Shown here piece after piece: positions 28,409 to 38,162 of a stretch of DNA of 64,000 nucleotides (position 1 is its first letter; every line of letters begins with the position of its first letter). The DNA is from Planctomycetaceae bacterium UBA2671 (GTDB lineage Bacteria > Planctomycetota > Planctomycetia > Planctomycetales > Planctomycetaceae). Below the pieces are notes generated by a model, which was not told where the DNA came from, searched no databases, and was given only the letters and a program-made list of their open reading frames with translations. A program made the position numbers and the translations under genes. The stretch lies in assembly GCA_002359185.1 (NCBI GenBank), contig DEML01000003.1, positions 62,001 through 126,000 of the forward strand, written 5' to 3'.

Positions 28409-28492
28409 GTGGGCGGCGGCGCTCCGCTTCAGCGGAAGCCCCGAAAGTTCAACGATTCGGGGGCTTCTCTGCGAGAGCGCCCCCGCCACCCG
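28409..28492. repeat. dispersed GC-rich palindromic repeat, family A (copy 1)
   Basis: An imperfect palindrome starting GTGGGCGGCGGCGCTC and ending GAGCGCCCCCGCCACCC, with inner arms CGGAAGCCCCGAA and TTCGGGGGCTTC around AGTTCAACGA. A second copy of the same wording is at 55835-55920. It lies upstream of the DUF1653 gene and could be a transcribed hairpin. Confidence 0.8.
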
Positions 28493-28594
28493 TGTTCGAT
28501 TTTTTTCGTAATCAAACTGTTGCGTGCCGGTCTATGTAGCAGTTTGATGAATTTCTCCGGTTTTCAAATTTAACTTGGTTTAAGTGAGACAGAC

Positions 28595-28921
28595 TCAAAT
28601 GGTCATTTCGATCAACGGGAAAAGCCAACCAGTAATAATCATTACAAGCAGAACGGTTGCCAGAGCTCTCAGCAGTAACATGAAGTAAAATAGAAATGAA
28701 GTTTCTGAACGATAGAGATAGCGTTGAGGCCGATTGGCGACCTTTCTCGGTAAATGAAACCGTCCTTCTTTGAAATCGAAAAATGTAACATAGCTCAAAA
28801 TCAATCCTGCAATCACGCTAACAAACAGATTGAACATCGCCATCCCATTCATCGACTTACAACTGATTTTAATCTTTAACGGGCAATGGTTTAACATTCT
28901 TCTGAACAGATTCGCAACCAT
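28595..28921 (-). CDS. small membrane protein of unknown function
   Basis: The frame gives up to 108 residues from ATG 28921; ATG sites at 28897 and 28852 (MNGMAMFNLFV...) are also possible. Two hydrophobic segments are visible, NLFVSVIAGLILSYVTFF and LFYFMLLLRALATVLLVMIITGWLFPLI, with a basic loop between them (RKVANRPQRYLYRSETS). No family recognised. The two clear membrane segments speak for a real gene. Confidence 0.5.
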   Translation of the reverse strand: MVANLFRRMLNHCPLKIKISCKSMNGMAMFNLFVSVIAGLILSYVTFFDFKEGRFHLPRKVANRPQRYLYRSETSFLFYFMLLLRALATVLLVMIITGWLFPLIEMTI

Positions 28922-29144
28922 TTTCCTGAAATGCACACACACTTGATCTAAATATCATCGAAAGTATTCCTTCACTAAATACTCATAAAGTGGCATAAAC
29001 CGTTGACAGCCTGCCTGTTGCTGATGATCATAATATGTATCAACGGGAGTCAATGCTTAAGTCGCGTTGATACCACGTGATACCCCACACAATCCCCCTG
29101 CATCCAAACTGCCTTGTTATCCTCATATTGTGAATGGATACGAC

Positions 29145-31388
29145 ATGAGTCGTGACTCACAAGTCCTTCCTGCGAAATTACCGATGTCATTATTGCAAGG
29201 TACGCTTTGCGTATTTCTGCTGGTGATCAATTCCGTATCAGCAGCCGAGGGGACTAAGTCGATTAGTTTCACCAATGATGTGATACCGGTTCTGACAAAA
29301 GCGGGTTGCAATACGGGAGTTTGTCACGCAAAAGCTGGCGGTGGGCAGAACGGATTTCAACTCTCACTCCTTGGGTTCGAAACTCTGGACGATTACGAAG
29401 CGATTGTTCTGGATGGCCGGGGACGTCGAGTCTTTCCTGCGGCTCCAGAACAAAGCCTGTTCCTCAAAAAAGCCGCTGCTCTTGTGCCTCATGGCGGCGG
29501 CATGCGACTGGCCCCGGATTCATCTGGCTATGAAATACTCCACAGTTGGATCGAGCAGGGCCTGCGGTATTCTGATGAGCAAGCCCTCGAATTGGTATCG
29601 GTTGAAGTTCAACCTTCCCGTTCACTTCTTGAAATGAATCAACAACAGCAGTTGAAAGTCCTCGCAAAATATTCAGACGGAAGCACTCGCGATGTGACGT
29701 CTCTCGCTCTATACGAAGTCAACTCGGAAGCAATGGCTCATGTCGATGAAGAAGGTTTAGTTAAAGCCAGCGACATTCCCGGCAAAGTCGCAGTTATGGT
29801 GAGGTATCAAGGACAGGTTTCAGTTTACACGGCTGCGGTTCCACTTGGAATTCCCGTGGGCGCAGTTCCAGAATCGAATAATTTTGTCGATGATTTCGTT
29901 TTCGGTAATCTGAAACAACTCGGCATTCCTCCGTCATCGATTTGTGATGATGCGACTTTTTTAAGGCGAGTTTCTCTGGATATTTCAGGACGAATCCCGA
30001 CGGAAAAAGAAACAACGGATTTCCTCGCCAGTTCCGAGCCCAATAAGCGAGACATCGTAATTCAGCGATTACTCCGCAGCCCAGGTTATGCCGACTACTT
30101 CGCCAGCAAATGGACACCTCTGCTCAAGAACAGACGAGATAACGCCAGCGACATCACGGCCAACTTCGCATTTCATGCCTGGATTCGGGACAGCCTCCTG
30201 GCCAATGTTGCCTACGATCAGATTGTACGGGAACTTTTGGCAGCGACTGGCACTGTCGTCAGCAACCCCCCTGTCGCCTGGTACAAACGGGTCAAGGATC
30301 CCAAGGAACAACTCGAAGATGTAGCTCAGTTGTTTCTCGGGGTCAGAATGCAGTGTGCTCAGTGTCATCATCATCCTTTTGAGCGTTGGAGTCAGGATGA
30401 CTATTATTCACTGTCTGCCTTCTTCAGCCAGATCGGTCGCAAGCCGACCGCGACTGCTGGAGAGGACCTGATTTTTCACAAGCGTGGTATCGCGACAGCA
30501 AAAAATGTGAAATCTGGAGAAGCTCTCACTCCCGCTGCACTCGGAGTAGACATGGGAGATATCCCACCTGATGTCGATCCTCGCTTGAAACTGGCGGACT
30601 GGATGAGTTCTCCCGAGAACCCTTATTTCGCCAAGGCACTTGTGAACCGATACTGGAAGCATTTTTTCAGCAGAGGTTTGATTGAGCCGGAAGATGATAT
30701 CCGCGATACCAATCCTCCAACAAATCCGGAATTGCTCGCGGCACTCGAAAAACATTTCATCGACAGCGGTTATGACCTCAAAGAACTGGTTCGCACGATC
30801 ACTTCCTCAAAGGCCTACCAACTCAGTGCGATGCCGAATGAACATAACCTGGGAGATCGTCAAAACTACTCGCGATTTTATCCCCGACGTATGCAGGCTG
30901 AAGTTTTACTTGATGCCATCGACGACCTGACTGGCGCCACAACGCGTTTTGCCAACCTGCCCGTCGGCACACGTGCCATTGCCTTACCTGACAACAGTTA
31001 TAATTCATCCCAGTTCCTTCAGGTCTTTGGGCGTCCGAGCAGTTTGAGCGTCTGTGAATGCGAACGTGTTCAATCCTCCAGTCTGGCTCAGAGTCTGCAT
31101 CTGATTAACTCTTCAGAAATCAAATCGAAACTCGCCACTGGAAACGGCCAGGCCGATCAATTTGCGAAGTCAGAAGAATCAACCGAAGCAAAAATCCAGG
31201 AGATGTATTTGCTCGCATATTCACGCAAGCCGGAACCACACGAAATTGAAACGGCTCTTGAATATTTGAATACACCGGCAGTCGACCCAGAAGGTAAACC
31301 CATTGCTCCTGCGACTTTAGAAAAACAGAACTGGCAAGATCTCCTGTGGGCGTTAATGAACACAAAAGAGTTCATGTTCAATCATTAA
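29145..31388 (+). CDS. DUF1549/DUF1553 protein with N-terminal cytochrome-like and Ig-like domains
   Basis: The 747-residue product from ATG 29145 has a signal peptide (SLLQGTLCVFLLVINSVSAAEG). It continues with a planctomycete cytochrome-like domain (CNTGVCHAKAGGGQNGFQLSLLGFE, CxxxCH). A bacterial Ig-like domain (about residues 170-250, KVLAKYSDGSTRDVT) follows. Then come a DUF1549 segment (about 270-450) with FLRRVSLDISGRIPTEKE and FLGVRMQCAQCHHHPFERWSQDDYYSL, and a DUF1553 segment to the end with WMSSPENPYFAKALVNRYWKHFFSRGLIEP. Exported proteins of this type are usually followed by DUF1501 genes, as here. The molecular function is unknown. Confidence 0.9.
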   Translation: MSRDSQVLPAKLPMSLLQGTLCVFLLVINSVSAAEGTKSISFTNDVIPVLTKAGCNTGVCHAKAGGGQNGFQLSLLGFETLDDYEAIVLDGRGRRVFPAAPEQSLFLKKAAALVPHGGGMRLAPDSSGYEILHSWIEQGLRYSDEQALELVSVEVQPSRSLLEMNQQQQLKVLAKYSDGSTRDVTSLALYEVNSEAMAHVDEEGLVKASDIPGKVAVMVRYQGQVSVYTAAVPLGIPVGAVPESNNFVDDFVFGNLKQLGIPPSSICDDATFLRRVSLDISGRIPTEKETTDFLASSEPNKRDIVIQRLLRSPGYADYFASKWTPLLKNRRDNASDITANFAFHAWIRDSLLANVAYDQIVRELLAATGTVVSNPPVAWYKRVKDPKEQLEDVAQLFLGVRMQCAQCHHHPFERWSQDDYYSLSAFFSQIGRKPTATAGEDLIFHKRGIATAKNVKSGEALTPAALGVDMGDIPPDVDPRLKLADWMSSPENPYFAKALVNRYWKHFFSRGLIEPEDDIRDTNPPTNPELLAALEKHFIDSGYDLKELVRTITSSKAYQLSAMPNEHNLGDRQNYSRFYPRRMQAEVLLDAIDDLTGATTRFANLPVGTRAIALPDNSYNSSQFLQVFGRPSSLSVCECERVQSSSLAQSLHLINSSEIKSKLATGNGQADQFAKSEESTEAKIQEMYLLAYSRKPEPHEIETALEYLNTPAVDPEGKPIAPATLEKQNWQDLLWALMNTKEFMFNH

Positions 31389-31445
31389 ATTGAAACACTG
31401 AAAATTGAACCACTGACATCCCGATTCAGTCTGAGAGAGTCAAAT

Positions 31446-33728
31446 ATGAAACCGAATCTATTCCAGTACAATCGAATCCTTACGACTTCTGTTGCATTCC
31501 TCTGCATGATGACACTGTCTTCGGGGCTTAAGTCGGCCAATGCTCAATCGGTCTGTCTGCCTGCTCCCCGGTTATTAACCACGATGCCAATGGGAGGGCA
31601 AACTGGCAGTCAAGTTGAGGTGACGATCACTGGCCAGAATCTGGATGCTGCAGAAGAATTAATTTTCTCTCATCCAGGAATCACTTCTAAAAAACAAGTT
31701 GACGCAAATGGTCAGCCAATACCGCTGAAGTATGAAGTGACGATCGCTGCAGACTGCCCGACTGGTATTCACGAAGCTTATGTGATGACCCGTCTGGGAA
31801 TTTCCTCGTCAAGAGTCTTTACTGTCAGCAAACGCCCCGAAGTGGTTCGCACAAAAGCGAATACGACACTCGAAACGGCTATGCCATTGGATGTCAATTC
31901 GTTGTGCAATGCCGTGATGACGAAACAGTCGATCGATTATTACACATTCCACGCAGAGAAGAATCAGCGGATCGTTGTCGATTGCGGAGCCGAGGGAATC
32001 GACTCCAAACTCAAACCCGTTCTCATTGTCGCTGACGAAAATGGTGGAGACTTATTTGTTGAACGACGAGGAGGAGCGATTGATTTTACTGCTCCAGAGT
32101 CTGCAAGCTATGTCATTAAAGTCCACGATCTGACCTATAACGGGGGCGTGGAATATTTTTACCGACTCTCATTACAGGAAATTGCTCCTGATGAACAGGT
32201 CGAGCGCTTGCCTTCCATTCAGTTGGTAAATTCTTTCTCCTGGCCGCCTTCGCATTATTCTGAAGAGACTCTGACAGCAGAATCAGAGCCGAATAATCAG
32301 TCCACAGAGGCTCAGCAAATCTCGTTGCCCTGTCTTGTCTCCGGCAACTTTTATCCAGCAGCCGATGTCGACACGTTCGAGTTTGAGGCGAAAAAAGGAG
32401 AGGTCTGGTGGATCGAGGTCGCTTCGGAACGTTTGGGGCGGCTGACAGATCCCTTTGTTCTCGTTCAACACGTTGGCAAAGAAGGTGATCAGGAAATGCT
32501 CACCGATATTGCTGAACTGAATGACATTCCGAGTCCTGTCAAAGTCTCCAGCAATGGCTATTCTTATGATGGCCCTCCCTACAACGCAGGTTCAACGGAT
32601 GTGCTGGGCAAAGTTGAAATCAAAGAAGATGGAATTTATCGCCTGCAGTTACGCGATTTATTCGGAGGTACTCGAAACGATCCTTCAAACGACTATCGAC
32701 TGATTATCCGCAAGGCCAATCCTGATTTCGCTTTGGTTGGTTGGGCGTTACACATGAACCTGCGAAATGGCGACCGCAACGCCCTGTCGAAACCTTTGGC
32801 ATTACGAGGCGGAACGACGATGCCGATTGAAGTTGTTGTTGTCAGACGTGATGGCTTCGATGGAGAAATCGATATCGAAATGACTGGATTGCCAACGGGT
32901 GTCTCAGCGACTGGACTAAAAATACCTGCAGGGCAATCTCGTGGGATTCTCTTAGTCACTGCGGAAGTCCAGGCTCCTCGTGGTTTGTCGCAGGCATCTG
33001 TCTCAGGGAAAGCATTGATCAATGATCAGACTGTCGTCCGCCCTTGTTCCATGGCTTCCATGCAATGGCCAGTTGTGAATGCGGCTCAGGAAATCCCCAG
33101 TCCACGTCTGTTGACTCAGGTTCCTGTTTCGGTTTGTGAAATCGAAGGCGCTCCTGTAACGATTGCCGCAGCAGAAGATAAGGTCTGGGAAGTGATGGAA
33201 GGCGAAACCTTGACAATCCCGCTCGCTCATACTCATCGCTGCGAATTTTCTGGGGCAATCATCAGCTTGAAAACATATGGAGCCGGCTTTGAAAAAGTTC
33301 CTGACTTCGATGCTCCATTAAATAAAGCCACCTCCGAAGCCGTACTGGATCTGAAATCATTAAAGACGCCACCAGGTGAATATACGATTGCATTCTACGG
33401 AAGTGCCGTTGCCAAATATCAGGATTGTCTGGAAGCCGTCGCTGAAGCCGAAAAAGCACTGGCTGACGCAAAAGCAGAAGTCGAAAAACTCTCCAAAGAA
33501 TCTCTCGAATTAGCAGAAGTTGCTAAAACAGTTTCCGGTGATGATAAGTCAAATGCCGAAAAGAATGTTCAGGAATCAAACGCAAAATTAAAAACGGCTC
33601 AGGCCGAATTTGTCGCTGCGGAAAAGAAGTTAAAAACTGCGACAGACCGCGCCAAGCCCAAAGATATTGTTGATATTGTCGTTTCAAAACCGATTCGAAT
33701 TCGTGTCATACCAGCGGGGAAATCATGA
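31446..33728 (+). CDS. PPC-domain secreted protein with C-terminal coiled coil
   Basis: The 760-residue product has a signal peptide (NRILTTSVAFLCMMTLSSGLKSANAQ). Beta-rich domains follow: an IPT/TIG-like segment (TMPMGGQTGSQVEVTITGQNLDAAEELIFSH) and at least two pre-peptidase C-terminal (PPC) domains (SIDYYTFHAEKNQRIVVDC, NFYPAADVDTFEFEAKKGEVWWIEV). Residues about 665-735 form an Ala/Glu/Lys coiled coil ending in basic strands. The stop overlaps the start of the next gene by 4 bases (ATGA at 33725-33728), so translation is coupled. Such proteins sit between DUF1549/1553 and DUF1501 genes; an adhesive or scaffold role is a guess. Confidence 0.87.
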   Translation: MKPNLFQYNRILTTSVAFLCMMTLSSGLKSANAQSVCLPAPRLLTTMPMGGQTGSQVEVTITGQNLDAAEELIFSHPGITSKKQVDANGQPIPLKYEVTIAADCPTGIHEAYVMTRLGISSSRVFTVSKRPEVVRTKANTTLETAMPLDVNSLCNAVMTKQSIDYYTFHAEKNQRIVVDCGAEGIDSKLKPVLIVADENGGDLFVERRGGAIDFTAPESASYVIKVHDLTYNGGVEYFYRLSLQEIAPDEQVERLPSIQLVNSFSWPPSHYSEETLTAESEPNNQSTEAQQISLPCLVSGNFYPAADVDTFEFEAKKGEVWWIEVASERLGRLTDPFVLVQHVGKEGDQEMLTDIAELNDIPSPVKVSSNGYSYDGPPYNAGSTDVLGKVEIKEDGIYRLQLRDLFGGTRNDPSNDYRLIIRKANPDFALVGWALHMNLRNGDRNALSKPLALRGGTTMPIEVVVVRRDGFDGEIDIEMTGLPTGVSATGLKIPAGQSRGILLVTAEVQAPRGLSQASVSGKALINDQTVVRPCSMASMQWPVVNAAQEIPSPRLLTQVPVSVCEIEGAPVTIAAAEDKVWEVMEGETLTIPLAHTHRCEFSGAIISLKTYGAGFEKVPDFDAPLNKATSEAVLDLKSLKTPPGEYTIAFYGSAVAKYQDCLEAVAEAEKALADAKAEVEKLSKESLELAEVAKTVSGDDKSNAEKNVQESNAKLKTAQAEFVAAEKKLKTATDRAKPKDIVDIVVSKPIRIRVIPAGKS

Positions 33729-35158
33729 CGCATCCCTTCAATGCATCCAGCGTAAAATTCTGTCCGGGGCCAGAAACCAGACGAGGCTTTCTCCGCATGG
33801 GGATGGCTGGTTTTGCCAGTTTAAGCCTGCCGAGCGTTTATCGACTTCGTGCAGAGAGCCTCCAATCGACTCCAGACTCTGCACCAAAAGAAAAACGCTC
33901 CGTCATTATGGTGTGGAAACCAGGCGGGTGTTCGCATATCGACACATACGATCCCAAACCTTCAGCTCCCGGCGAATACCGTGGTCCATTTGCCACCATT
34001 CCGACAAAAGTCCCTGGGATGCAATTCACGGAATTGCTGCCACTTCAGGCAAAAATTGCAGATAAGTTCACGGTTTTACGCTCAATGCGTCACAACGGCC
34101 CCGGTCACCCGGCTGGTTCCATGCAGATGCTCTCCGGCGATACTGATTCCCGTGACAAACCAAAGCCCAAATTGCCAGACTGGATGACAATCGCAAATTA
34201 TCTGCGATCTCAACAGGGCGAACGAGCCAATCCACTCCCGGCTTACGTAGGCGTTAATGGTCCTTCCACCTACAACGGTCCAGCTTATCTGGGAGATGCC
34301 TATGCTCCGTTCACTGTCACTGGCGACCCCAACCAACCAAACTTTTCCGTTCCTAATATTGGACTGGCAAACCCAAATGATGCACTGCATCTGAATCGCC
34401 GTTCAACTCTTCGTCAAAATCTCGATAACCTGGAACGCTCTTTTGATCAGGCGGGTGAATTACAAGCACTTGATGAATTTGAGTCTCAGGCAATGACTCT
34501 TCTGACAAATCCTAAAACTAAAGAAGCCTTTGACCTGACTCAGGAAGATGATAAAACCCGCGATCGTTATGGCCGAAACACCTGGGGTCAACAGCTGTTG
34601 ATGGCACGTCGATTGGCCGAGGCGGGAGTCGACATTGTGACATCCAGTTTGCGTGGCCCCTTGTGTGGTCGAGTCCAGAACTGGGACGATCATGCCGTGA
34701 ATCATCATGTGTTCGATGCCATGCGATTTCGCTCGCAAGCATATGACCAGGCAGTCTCAGCATTGATTGAAGACATTTATGAGAGAGGGCTGGATAAAAA
34801 TGTTTTAGTCGTTGTGACTGGTGAATTTGGCCGTACTCCAAAAATCAACTATCAACCAAGCACAGGAGCAGGCAATGCCAGTGCTCCAGCTGGTACGAAA
34901 CAGCCGGGGCGAGATCACTGGCCACGAGCGTTCTCCAACATCTGGGCTGGAGGAGGAATTGAAACAGGGCGCTTCATCGGAGCGACCGATAAACTCGGCG
35001 AGGATTCCATAGATCGAATCTGCGGACCGGGAGATTTCCTGGCTACTATTTATCATCACCTGGGCATCGATTCTTCCAAAATCTTCATTAAAGATTTTAA
35101 TGGTCGTCCGACCCCAATCGTGGGAGAGGGCAGCCCGATTCCTGAACTAATCAGCTAA
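33725..35158 (+). CDS. DUF1501 domain protein
   Basis: The 477-residue product has a Tat-like start (ETRRGFLRMGMAGFASLSLPSV) and the family's sulfatase-like fold. VIMVWKPGGCSHIDTYDPKPSAPGEYRGPFATI, RSMRHNGPGHPAGSMQMLSGD, NWDDHAVNHHVFDAMR and VVTGEFGRTPKIN (metal-site block) are typical. It is the third gene of the 29145-35158 operon, coupled by a 4-base overlap to the PPC gene. The enzymatic activity of DUF1501 proteins is not established. Confidence 0.93.
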   Translation: MTHPFNASSVKFCPGPETRRGFLRMGMAGFASLSLPSVYRLRAESLQSTPDSAPKEKRSVIMVWKPGGCSHIDTYDPKPSAPGEYRGPFATIPTKVPGMQFTELLPLQAKIADKFTVLRSMRHNGPGHPAGSMQMLSGDTDSRDKPKPKLPDWMTIANYLRSQQGERANPLPAYVGVNGPSTYNGPAYLGDAYAPFTVTGDPNQPNFSVPNIGLANPNDALHLNRRSTLRQNLDNLERSFDQAGELQALDEFESQAMTLLTNPKTKEAFDLTQEDDKTRDRYGRNTWGQQLLMARRLAEAGVDIVTSSLRGPLCGRVQNWDDHAVNHHVFDAMRFRSQAYDQAVSALIEDIYERGLDKNVLVVVTGEFGRTPKINYQPSTGAGNASAPAGTKQPGRDHWPRAFSNIWAGGGIETGRFIGATDKLGEDSIDRICGPGDFLATIYHHLGIDSSKIFIKDFNGRPTPIVGEGSPIPELIS

Positions 35159-35204
35159 ACAGACTTATCCAGTTCAGTAATCCTTATTGTTGTAATTTAA
35201 AGAC

Positions 35205-36794
35205 ATGATGGATCGATTGATGGCGCTCAACAAATCTTCCCTGAATAAGACCTATGGAGTTGACCGCAGATATTTTCTGCGATATTTGGCCACCGTTTCC
35301 GCGATCCCGACTTTGGCATTTCGCGCAGAAGCCAGTGAGGCAAATCCTCAATTCCAATCGAATCCATTCACTCTCGGAGTCGCCTCGGGAGATCCCGCTC
35401 CAGATGGAGTTGTGATCTGGACTCGCTTATCTCCAGAACCTCTTGCAGGTGGAGGTATGCCGAATCATCCAGTGCAAACCCATTGGGAAGTTGCTCACGA
35501 TGAGAAATTCGAGAAGGTTGTTCGCAGTGGAGTGGCGATTGCGATGCCTCAGCTGGGACACTCGGTACATGTCGAAGTGGAAGGTTTAGAGCCAGGTCGC
35601 TGGTATTTTTATCGCTTTCATGCAGGTCAGGAAACGAGCCCGGTTGGTCGTACAAAAACCACTCCTTCTATGGATGTCATGCCAGATCGAATGCGGTTTG
35701 CATTCACATCCTGCCAGCATTATGAGACTGGATACTTCAATGGCTATCCTCACATGCAGCAGGAAGATTTGGATCTGGTCGTCCATCTAGGAGATTACAT
35801 TTACGAATATGGGGGACAAGACAAAAAACCTCGCAAGCATATCGGCAAGGAAATTGAAACTCTTGATGAATATCGAACACGTTATTCCCAATATCGGCTT
35901 GATGAAACCTTACAGGAAACACATCGGCTGTTCCCCTGGCTGGTGACTTGGGATGATCATGAGTTTGACAACAATTATGCGAATCTGGTTTCCGAGCAGG
36001 AAGGCATTTCTCCAGAAGAATTTCTGATCCGTCGAATGAATGCTTACCAGGCCTATTACGAATTTATGCCGCTTCGTCGCAGTTCGTTTCCGCAAGGTCC
36101 GAACATGAAGCTTTACCGGGGATGCCAATATGGACGACTGGCAAACTTCCATGTGCTTGATACCCGGCAATATCGTACAGACCAACCCAACGGCGATCAT
36201 CAAAAGCCGATGGAAGGTAAGGTCTTCGACCAGACAGCCACGATGCTCGGACAAGATCAGGAGTATTGGCTCATGACGAGCCTGCTGGAGTCACAATCGA
36301 CCTGGAACGTGCTGGCACAGCAAGTCATGATGGCTCCTCTGAATCGAGGGGAGGGCGACGAAAAACGATATAGCATGGATCAGTGGCCGGGTTACGAAAT
36401 CAGTCGGCGTCGGCTCTTACGATTCTTCCACGAACGCAAAATCCCCAATCCGATTGTGCTCACCGGTGATATCCACATCAATTGGGTGAATGATCTGCAA
36501 CTGGACTTCAATAACCCAAAGTCGCCGCTCGTCGGTACGGAATTTGTGGGGACAGCCATGACTTCTGGTGGAAATGGGGGCAATGTGATCCCAGAATACG
36601 AACGTGCAGCTGCTCAGAACGATTTTGTGAAATGGTATAATTCGAATCGAGGCTACGTCTCGTGTGAACTGACTCCACATGAGTGGACTTCTCACTTTCG
36701 AACAACACCCTTCGTCGATCGTCCCAACTCTCCAATTCTGACTCCAGCATCTTTCGTTGTCCAGGAAGGGCAGCCAGGTGCAGAATTAGTCTGA
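35205..36794 (+). CDS. phoD: alkaline phosphatase D (PhoD family), Tat-exported
   Basis: The 529-residue product has a Tat-like signal (DRRYFLRYLATVSAIPTLAF), an N-terminal beta domain (NPFTLGVASGDPAPDGVVIWTRL) and the PhoD active-site motifs VHLGDYIYEYGG, VTWDDHEFDNNYA and VLTGDIHINWVND. It releases phosphate from extracellular phosphoesters; PhoD uses Fe3+ and Ca2+. The ATG at 35205 is followed by a second ATG at 35208. It lies 46 bases after the DUF1501 gene and could belong to that operon. Confidence 0.95.
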   Translation: MMDRLMALNKSSLNKTYGVDRRYFLRYLATVSAIPTLAFRAEASEANPQFQSNPFTLGVASGDPAPDGVVIWTRLSPEPLAGGGMPNHPVQTHWEVAHDEKFEKVVRSGVAIAMPQLGHSVHVEVEGLEPGRWYFYRFHAGQETSPVGRTKTTPSMDVMPDRMRFAFTSCQHYETGYFNGYPHMQQEDLDLVVHLGDYIYEYGGQDKKPRKHIGKEIETLDEYRTRYSQYRLDETLQETHRLFPWLVTWDDHEFDNNYANLVSEQEGISPEEFLIRRMNAYQAYYEFMPLRRSSFPQGPNMKLYRGCQYGRLANFHVLDTRQYRTDQPNGDHQKPMEGKVFDQTATMLGQDQEYWLMTSLLESQSTWNVLAQQVMMAPLNRGEGDEKRYSMDQWPGYEISRRRLLRFFHERKIPNPIVLTGDIHINWVNDLQLDFNNPKSPLVGTEFVGTAMTSGGNGGNVIPEYERAAAQNDFVKWYNSNRGYVSCELTPHEWTSHFRTTPFVDRPNSPILTPASFVVQEGQPGAELV

Positions 36795-36798
36795 GTGT

Positions 36799-37995
36799 TC
36801 AGGAGGACTTGACAAGCAATGTCCGCTTGAGTGATCGCAGCAACGGACGTGACGAACAATACATTTTACTCATGAGTATTCCCGTCGGTACCAATATTGT
36901 TTGTCTCGAATGCAGATCTGGCCAGATACGTGCAAAGAGCGGGTGACCGGGTGCAGCACAGGAATCAACAACATCCAGCTCAGGCTGGTTCCTGAAATAG
37001 TCGATAAAATCATATTCAAGAAGTAAACCTGGGGAATAGCGAGCATAGTCCTCATCAAAAGCAATTTTCCAGGCATATCCAGTACTGCCAGAAATCAAAT
37101 TGCATTTGAAGGCGATGGGATTCCCGTCCAGAAATAACCCGAACATTTGCAGTTTACTGCGTTCGAATGCCTGCCGAGTGGCGGTCAAAAAGAACGATCG
37201 CTGAGAAGGATTTTGATTCAGAGCCGTCCCTTTCGATCCTTTCCATCCACGTTCTTCAAGCGACAAGAATCCGTTTTGCCAATTGGCCAGCTGTTCTGGT
37301 GATTTCAAAATGCGTAAATCAAGTTGCCCTTGCTCCGCTAACCGTCGCCTCTTCCTGTTGATATCTCTGCGTACATTAAGAGTCTCCAAATGCTGAGAAT
37401 CTCGTCTCAAACAGGCACGCTGGCTGGTTTTCACAATGAAAGGAGTAATCCCCAGTCCATTTAACGCGTGTTTTATTGCGGAATGAAATACCCCTTCAGC
37501 CGAAACGCAGGGGAATTCAATAATCGAACAGTGAGCCCATTTACTCCACTTTAAAAACGAGGAAATCGCTTCATATTCAGATCCCGCACGGATGAGAGGA
37601 TCACATGAGAATGAAAGCGAATTCGTGATCAACTTCCATCCAGACCGGGGATACATTTCTATCTGAGCAGATTCCAAAGGAAAAAAGCCACAAAGTTCGT
37701 TTGTTGTCTCGAATTGATTATGCTGTCTATAAACAAAAACAAATCGAAGCTTGGGCTCATGATGAAGTTTCTGCAGAGCGGTCAGTAAAAAGTAAGGTTC
37801 GTAAAAGGCGTTGGAGATCGAGCAGTTGGGAATCAACTGATGCCAATCTTCCAGATATCCCAGCAAGCCTGAAATTGAATCGACGACTTCGACGTGATAA
37901 TTCTCATCAATTTGCAGAATACTGGAATGGGCGCGGTCATAAGACTGGAGATGTGTGGAGCCGGAAATCTCTTCACTGGAAGGTCTGTTAGACAT
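36799..37995 (-). CDS. GNAT family acyltransferase (FemAB/CelD-type, Acetyltransf_6)
   Basis: The 398-residue product has no signal peptide. Residues about 190-350 carry the acyltransferase core: RKRRRLAEQGQLDLRILKSPEQLANWQNGFLSLEERGWKGSKGTAL and LDGNPIAFKCNLISGSTGYAWKIAFDEDYARYSPGLLLEYDFIDYF. This is typical of CelD/BioF2-like GNATs linked to polysaccharide or lipid modification. ATG 37995 (MSNRPSSEEISG) is preferred over a TTG at 38004. It is convergent with phoD, with only 4 bases between the stops. Substrate unknown. Confidence 0.82.
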   Translation of the reverse strand: MSNRPSSEEISGSTHLQSYDRAHSSILQIDENYHVEVVDSISGLLGYLEDWHQLIPNCSISNAFYEPYFLLTALQKLHHEPKLRFVFVYRQHNQFETTNELCGFFPLESAQIEMYPRSGWKLITNSLSFSCDPLIRAGSEYEAISSFLKWSKWAHCSIIEFPCVSAEGVFHSAIKHALNGLGITPFIVKTSQRACLRRDSQHLETLNVRRDINRKRRRLAEQGQLDLRILKSPEQLANWQNGFLSLEERGWKGSKGTALNQNPSQRSFFLTATRQAFERSKLQMFGLFLDGNPIAFKCNLISGSTGYAWKIAFDEDYARYSPGLLLEYDFIDYFRNQPELDVVDSCAAPGHPLFARIWPDLHSRQTILVPTGILMSKMYCSSRPLLRSLKRTLLVKSS

Positions 37996-38162
37996 CTCGC
38001 GCAATCCATATTTACAATACGTAATATTACCTGTTTAAACTTAGGTCATAATTTGAAGTTGTCAAAAATGCACTCCCGGGGGGATTGTATTCTCACCGTC
38101 ATCCTTAAAAATATTTCTCATTCAAATCTAAACAATATGACATCGAGGACAAAGGACGAGAG

